The notes beneath the pieces were generated by a model. That model was not told the DNA's origin, did no database searches, and was given only the letters and a program-made list of their open reading frames with translations. This document shows positions 60,765 through 64,000 of a stretch of 64,000 nt of DNA, in pieces. How positions within the stretch are numbered: the first letter of the stretch is position 1; each line of letters starts with the position of its first letter. Source of the DNA: Leptofilum sp965223285 (GTDB taxonomy: Bacteria; Chloroflexota; Anaerolineae; Promineifilales; Promineifilaceae); NCBI RefSeq assembly GCF_965223285.1, contig NZ_OZ244997.1, positions 5,828,001 to 5,892,000 on the forward strand, in the 5' to 3' direction. Made by a program: the position numbers and the translations under genes.

Positions 60765-61874
60765 ATGCACATTGGAATTGACGTTCGCCTGCCGTTTTAC
60801 CAGATGGGGGGTATTAGCCAATATATTTTGCACTTACTGCCCGCACTGGCGGCCATTGATAAGGAAAATCAATATTCGTTGTTTCAAATGCGGCGAGACG
60901 GCCGTTCTCACGTGCCACCTCCTGCCAATTTTCAGCGGAAAAATGTGCTGACGCCGTGCCACCACAGATTAGAACGCTGGACATTGGGGCTGGAACTGCT
61001 GCCACACCGCCTGGACGTGCTGCATAGCCCCGACTTTATTCCGCCACAGTGGGGGGGGCGGCGCAACGTGATCACCGTGCATGATTTAAACTTTATCTTT
61101 TACCCACAATTTCTGACGCGGGACAGCATGGCGTATTACGCCGACCAAATTGAGCGAGCAGTGCGGGTGGCAGACCACATTTCGGCCGATAGTCACGCCA
61201 CGCGGCATGATTTGATTGAGCAGCTGCGGGTTCCGCCAGAAAAAATCACAACAGTACATTTAGCCGCTAATCCATTGTATGAGAGGGTGTATGAGGATAC
61301 GGCCGTAACCGTTACCCTGCAAAAGCATAACTTGCCCCGCGATTTTATCTTGTTTGTGGGTACGCTGGAGCCGCGCAAAAATCTACCGTTTCTCATTCGT
61401 GCATACGATGCGCTGTTGCAAGAGGGCGATCTGGAGGTGCCGTTGGTTTTGGTGGGTGGCAAAGGGTGGCTGTACGAAGAAGTTTTTACCACCATTGATG
61501 AACTAGGTTTGCACGAAAAAGTGCATCATCTGACGGGCATCTTCGATGAGCAATTGGCCCATCTTTACCATGCGGCCGGCGTGCTGGTAACGCCCTCCCA
61601 CTATGAGGGATTTGGCCTGCCTGCGCTGGAAGCGATGCACTGTGGCTGCCCGGTTATTGTGAGCAATCGTGGCTCGCTGCCGGAGGTGGCGGGCGAAGCA
61701 GGCATGCAGCTGCCGTTGGATGATGAGGTAGTGTGGACAGATGCCCTGCGCCGCGTTCTCACCGACAATGATTTGCGCCAGAAGATGATTGAGCGGGGTT
61801 ATGCGCAGGCCAAAACGTTCACTTGGCAAAACGCGGCCCACATGACGCTGCAAATTTACGAATCAGTTTTTTAA
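60765..61874 (+). CDS. Glycosyltransferase family 4 (GT-B)
   Basis: A 369-aa GT-B enzyme. IGIDVRLPFYQMGGISQYILHLLP is the acceptor-side N-terminal motif (GGIS loop), LFVGTLEPRKNLPFLIRAY starts the donor domain, and VLVTPSHYEGFGLPALEAMHCGCPVIVSN contains the E-x7-E nucleotide-sugar motif. It is similar to mannosyltransferases of the WbaZ/mtfB kind. It is probably cytosolic, adding a sugar to a lipid-linked glycan. The next gene is another GT4. Confidence 0.9.
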   Translation: MHIGIDVRLPFYQMGGISQYILHLLPALAAIDKENQYSLFQMRRDGRSHVPPPANFQRKNVLTPCHHRLERWTLGLELLPHRLDVLHSPDFIPPQWGGRRNVITVHDLNFIFYPQFLTRDSMAYYADQIERAVRVADHISADSHATRHDLIEQLRVPPEKITTVHLAANPLYERVYEDTAVTVTLQKHNLPRDFILFVGTLEPRKNLPFLIRAYDALLQEGDLEVPLVLVGGKGWLYEEVFTTIDELGLHEKVHHLTGIFDEQLAHLYHAAGVLVTPSHYEGFGLPALEAMHCGCPVIVSNRGSLPEVAGEAGMQLPLDDEVVWTDALRRVLTDNDLRQKMIERGYAQAKTFTWQNAAHMTLQIYESVF

Positions 61875-61938
61875 CCGCGGAGAATGCGGAGAACGCAGAG
61901 AAATAAAAAAACTCCGCACCCTCCGCGTTCTCTGCGGT
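61875..61938. repeat. Family A inverted repeat between the GT4 genes
   Basis: CCGCGGAGAATGCGGAGAAC (from 61875) faces CCTCCGCGTTCTCTGCGG (to 61937), about 27-nt arms with several mismatches. Confidence 0.65.
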
Positions 61939-61951
61939 AAATCTTTTGCTC

Positions 61952-63166
61952 ATGAAAGTTTTACTGCTAACACCACAACTGCCATACCCGCCACACCAGG
62001 GAACGAGCTTGCGGAATTTCCACGTTATTCGCGGGTTGGCGGAGGCGTGTCAGGTTTCGTTGCTGAGCTTTTTAGAGCCGGGGCAATCTGTTGAGGCAGA
62101 AAAAATTGCACCTTTGGCCCAACTGTGCCGACGAATTGAGACGGTGCCCGTGCCACAGCGCACAACGGGCAAGCGGTTGCAGCAGTTGCTCACAACCCGT
62201 CGCCCAGATATGGCGCACCGCCTGTTTAGCCAGGCGTTTAACATTAAGCTATTGCGGATGCTCCAGGCGGATGATTTTGACGTTGTGCAGATTGAAGGCA
62301 TTGAACTGGCGCGTTATTTGCCTGTTATTCGGCATGGCAGCCCGCGCAGCAAAATTGTGTTTGATGACCATAATGCGGAGACTGAATTGCAGCGACGCAA
62401 CTTCCTCACAGATTTGGGCCAGCCGCGTCGCTGGGTGGCGGCAGCGTACTCAGCAGAGCAGGTGCGGCGGTTGCGTAAGTTTGAGCGTTGGGTGTGCCAG
62501 CAGGCGGATTGGGTCACGGCCGTTTCCCAGCCCGACAAGGCGCATCTAGAAACATTGACAAACGGCCGTGCGCCCATCACCGTTATCCCCAACAGCCTGG
62601 ACGTGCAGCAGTTCCAACTTGAAGAAGCGGATGCGATCCCGAGCGACATTGTGTTCAGTGGCAAGATGGATTATCGGCCAAACGTAGATGCAGTGCTCTG
62701 GTTTGTGGATGAGGTGTGGCCCCAGATTCGGCAGAGACGGCCGTTTGCCACCTTCACCATCGTGGGACAAAAGCCACACGCAAGGCTGGATCGATTGAAA
62801 AATGAACCGGGCATCACGCTCACGGGCTGGGTAGATCGAGTAGAACCATATTTGGTAGGAGCAAAGGTGTTCATTCTACCTTTTCGCGTAGGCAGCGGAA
62901 CCCGGCTGAAGCTGATTGAGGCGATGGCGGCAGGTAAGGCATTGGTGAGTACGGCCGTTGGTGCTGAAGGCTTTCCCGTTGCGCACAATCGTGAGCTGCT
63001 ATTGGTGGATGAGGCGGAGGCGTTTGGAACGGCCGTTTTGCAGTTGCTAGACAATCCAGATGAGAGAAAGCGGCTGGGGCAGGCAGCCCAACAGTTTGCC
63101 AAACAGTATGATTGGCGTGTTGTCGTGCCGAAGTTTTTAGAAATCTACCAGCAGCTACTCAAATAA
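61952..63166 (+). CDS. Glycosyltransferase family 4, sugar-transferase/PEP-CTERM-associated type
   Basis: A 404-aa GT-B enzyme. The N-terminal LLLTPQLPYPPHQGTSLRN and the FDDHNAETELQRRN segment, followed by ITVIPNSLDVQQF, FSGKMDYRPNVDAVLWFVDEVWP and FRVGSGTRLKLIEAMAAGKALVS, match the stp1-like GT4 group found in exopolysaccharide loci. ATG 61952 (a TTG 6 nt upstream is also in frame). The RBS is weak because the upstream region is a repeat. Five octamer copies occur in 1.2 kb. Confidence 0.88.
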   Translation: MKVLLLTPQLPYPPHQGTSLRNFHVIRGLAEACQVSLLSFLEPGQSVEAEKIAPLAQLCRRIETVPVPQRTTGKRLQQLLTTRRPDMAHRLFSQAFNIKLLRMLQADDFDVVQIEGIELARYLPVIRHGSPRSKIVFDDHNAETELQRRNFLTDLGQPRRWVAAAYSAEQVRRLRKFERWVCQQADWVTAVSQPDKAHLETLTNGRAPITVIPNSLDVQQFQLEEADAIPSDIVFSGKMDYRPNVDAVLWFVDEVWPQIRQRRPFATFTIVGQKPHARLDRLKNEPGITLTGWVDRVEPYLVGAKVFILPFRVGSGTRLKLIEAMAAGKALVSTAVGAEGFPVAHNRELLLVDEAEAFGTAVLQLLDNPDERKRLGQAAQQFAKQYDWRVVVPKFLEIYQQLLK

Positions 63167-63169
63167 ATC

Positions 63170-64000
63170 TTAAAAGGCTATTTGCGAAGGGGGCTTGCCA
63201 AAAGCGTCTCGGAATGCTTGCGTAAAGTGGCTGTGGTTTTTGTAGCCAACCGCTAATGCCAGCCCGCTGAGATTGTTCTGGTAATCAGGGAGCCATTCTA
63301 GGGCCGTACGAAGCCGAAGCTGTTCTAGATAGGCATGAACCGTTTTGCCAGTGAGTTGGCGAAATACGCGCGAGAGGTGAAACGGCGAGGTGTGCACCTG
63401 TTGGGCAAGTTGGGCCAGGGTTAAGGGCAGATGTAACTGGTTTACCAACGCTTTTTGTGTTGCCACCACCAGCTCTTGATGGCTGCGTTGCGTCTTGGCT
63501 CTTTTGGGCGTTTTTTCTTGCCGACAGTGGTAACTTTCTGCCACGATCCCGTCGAGTAACTGGAGTGACATCTCATCAAGCCACCAGCTATTCCGCTGTT
63601 TGGCTGTTAACAGGTGGTGGATGATTTGCCGCTGTAGCAAAAGTGAGCGGGTAGAAATGGGGGTGTGGCTGTAGCGGAACGGCCGTACGCCGACTTCCCC
63701 CACTTTGGGATCATATTGACGGATTATCTCGGCAAGCAGCTGGGGGCAAAATTGAAACCAGTCACACCAATCCCCCGTGTCGGACAGTTTCTTGCGAAAA
63801 TATTCTTGCCCATGATTGTAAAAGGCAACCATGTTGGGTGATCCGATGACCGTTTCCTGGCCGAGCAGATGCAGCTCAACGGCCGTTCGTGGGAAGGTGA
63901 TCATATTGTGCCAGGCAAAATAGGCAGGTTTGTCAAAAACGGGATGCTCTGCCGGGCAGCGAAATATGCCAATCCACACCACATCGCTGACGTAGAGATG
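63170..64000 (-). CDS. AraC-family transcriptional regulator (5' end beyond the window)
   Basis: At least 276 aa; the frame stays open to the window edge, so the N-terminus is missing. The C-terminal AraC DNA-binding domain has two HTHs (LTLAQLAQQVHTSPFHLSRVFRQLTG and LSGLALAVGYKNHSHFTQAFRDAFGKPP). The N-terminal part looks like a cupin-type sensor (PNMVAFYNHGQEYFRKKL). It converges on the GT4 gene with a 3-bp gap. A GTG at 63982 could be a start, but upstream codons continue open. Confidence 0.9.
   Translation of the reverse strand, partial: HLYVSDVVWIGIFRCPAEHPVFDKPAYFAWHNMITFPRTAVELHLLGQETVIGSPNMVAFYNHGQEYFRKKLSDTGDWCDWFQFCPQLLAEIIRQYDPKVGEVGVRPFRYSHTPISTRSLLLQRQIIHHLLTAKQRNSWWLDEMSLQLLDGIVAESYHCRQEKTPKRAKTQRSHQELVVATQKALVNQLHLPLTLAQLAQQVHTSPFHLSRVFRQLTGKTVHAYLEQLRLRTALEWLPDYQNNLSGLALAVGYKNHSHFTQAFRDAFGKPPSQIAF

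Noticed and set aside
1..64000. CRISPR arrays, tRNA/rRNA genes, insertion sequences, prophage
   Set aside because: No regularly spaced direct repeats, no T-arm GGTTCGAAT-type motifs in gaps, no transposase or phage-like genes were seen. The repeated GGCCG words are the octamer, not CRISPR repeats.

Overview
The window (about 52% GC by eye, 64 kb) is a chromosomal segment of a free-living bacterium, most likely a Chloroflexota of the Anaerolineae/Ardenticatenia type. The reasons are lipoproteins with Thr/Pro-rich linkers, LysM-M23 proteins, YfhO and GT39-type membrane proteins, a sigma factor paired with a very large membrane-anchored partner, inositol-phosphate synthase, and no outer-membrane or LPS genes. 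The assignment is inference, not proof. I see no rRNA, tRNA, transposase, phage gene or CRISPR array.

Layout. 0-4.3 kb: two tandem sugar-binding-like lipoproteins, a fructosamine-kinase-family protein, a TPR protein, a 72-aa protein and a Trm9-like methyltransferase. 4.3-7.9 kb: a YqeY, PgpH-like c-di-AMP phosphodiesterase, YbeY and DgkA operon. 7.9-14.1 kb: proline dehydrogenase, a PAS/4xGAF/PAS histidine kinase, alkyladenine glycosylase and FabI. 14.1-23.6 kb: a SAM-I riboswitch controlling metK, then rpsB-tsf-pyrH-frr-uppS-cdsA, class I FBPase and rho. 23.6-26 kb: tandem LysM-M23 peptidases. 26-29.8 kb: rlmN, an EEP-family protein, an unknown membrane protein and a HAD-IIA phosphatase, all on the minus strand. 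29.9-37.4 kb: glycosyltransferases, YfhO, a TIM-barrel isomerase and inositol-3-phosphate synthase. 37.4-42 kb: a promoter, a 32-codon ORF and two tandem terminators ahead of a heterodimeric ABC exporter. 42-49 kb: Rieske-GltS fusion, CapA and VanY lipoproteins, Lrp, DinB and an EamA transporter. 49-54 kb: a lipoprotein, an NTR-like protein and an ECF sigma factor with its membrane partner. 54-64 kb: an aldo/keto reductase remnant, a DMT transporter, a TPR-like protein, an intact aldo/keto reductase, SelB, a coiled-coil protein, two GT4 enzymes and a partial AraC regulator.

Two things stand out. First, the palindrome ACGGCCGT is iterated about 105-110 times (my count by eye; about one copy is expected from base composition). 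This resembles cyanobacterial HIP1 and stamps the tripeptides TAV, NGR/DGR/YGR and RPx onto most proteins. The longest octamer-free gap, and one of the next longest, coincide with AT-richer gene blocks that look acquired; the others lie over conserved housekeeping genes or the coiled-coil gene. Second, the leader of the ABC exporter operon at 37.43-37.82 kb has the anatomy of a translation-coupled attenuator comparable in layout to Bacillus bmrBCD, with a plausible antiterminator helix that overlaps the end of the small ORF.

A further theme is dispersed intergenic repeats of several families. Some lie inside or at the ends of reading frames and supply start regions, C-terminal tails or an internal protein segment.
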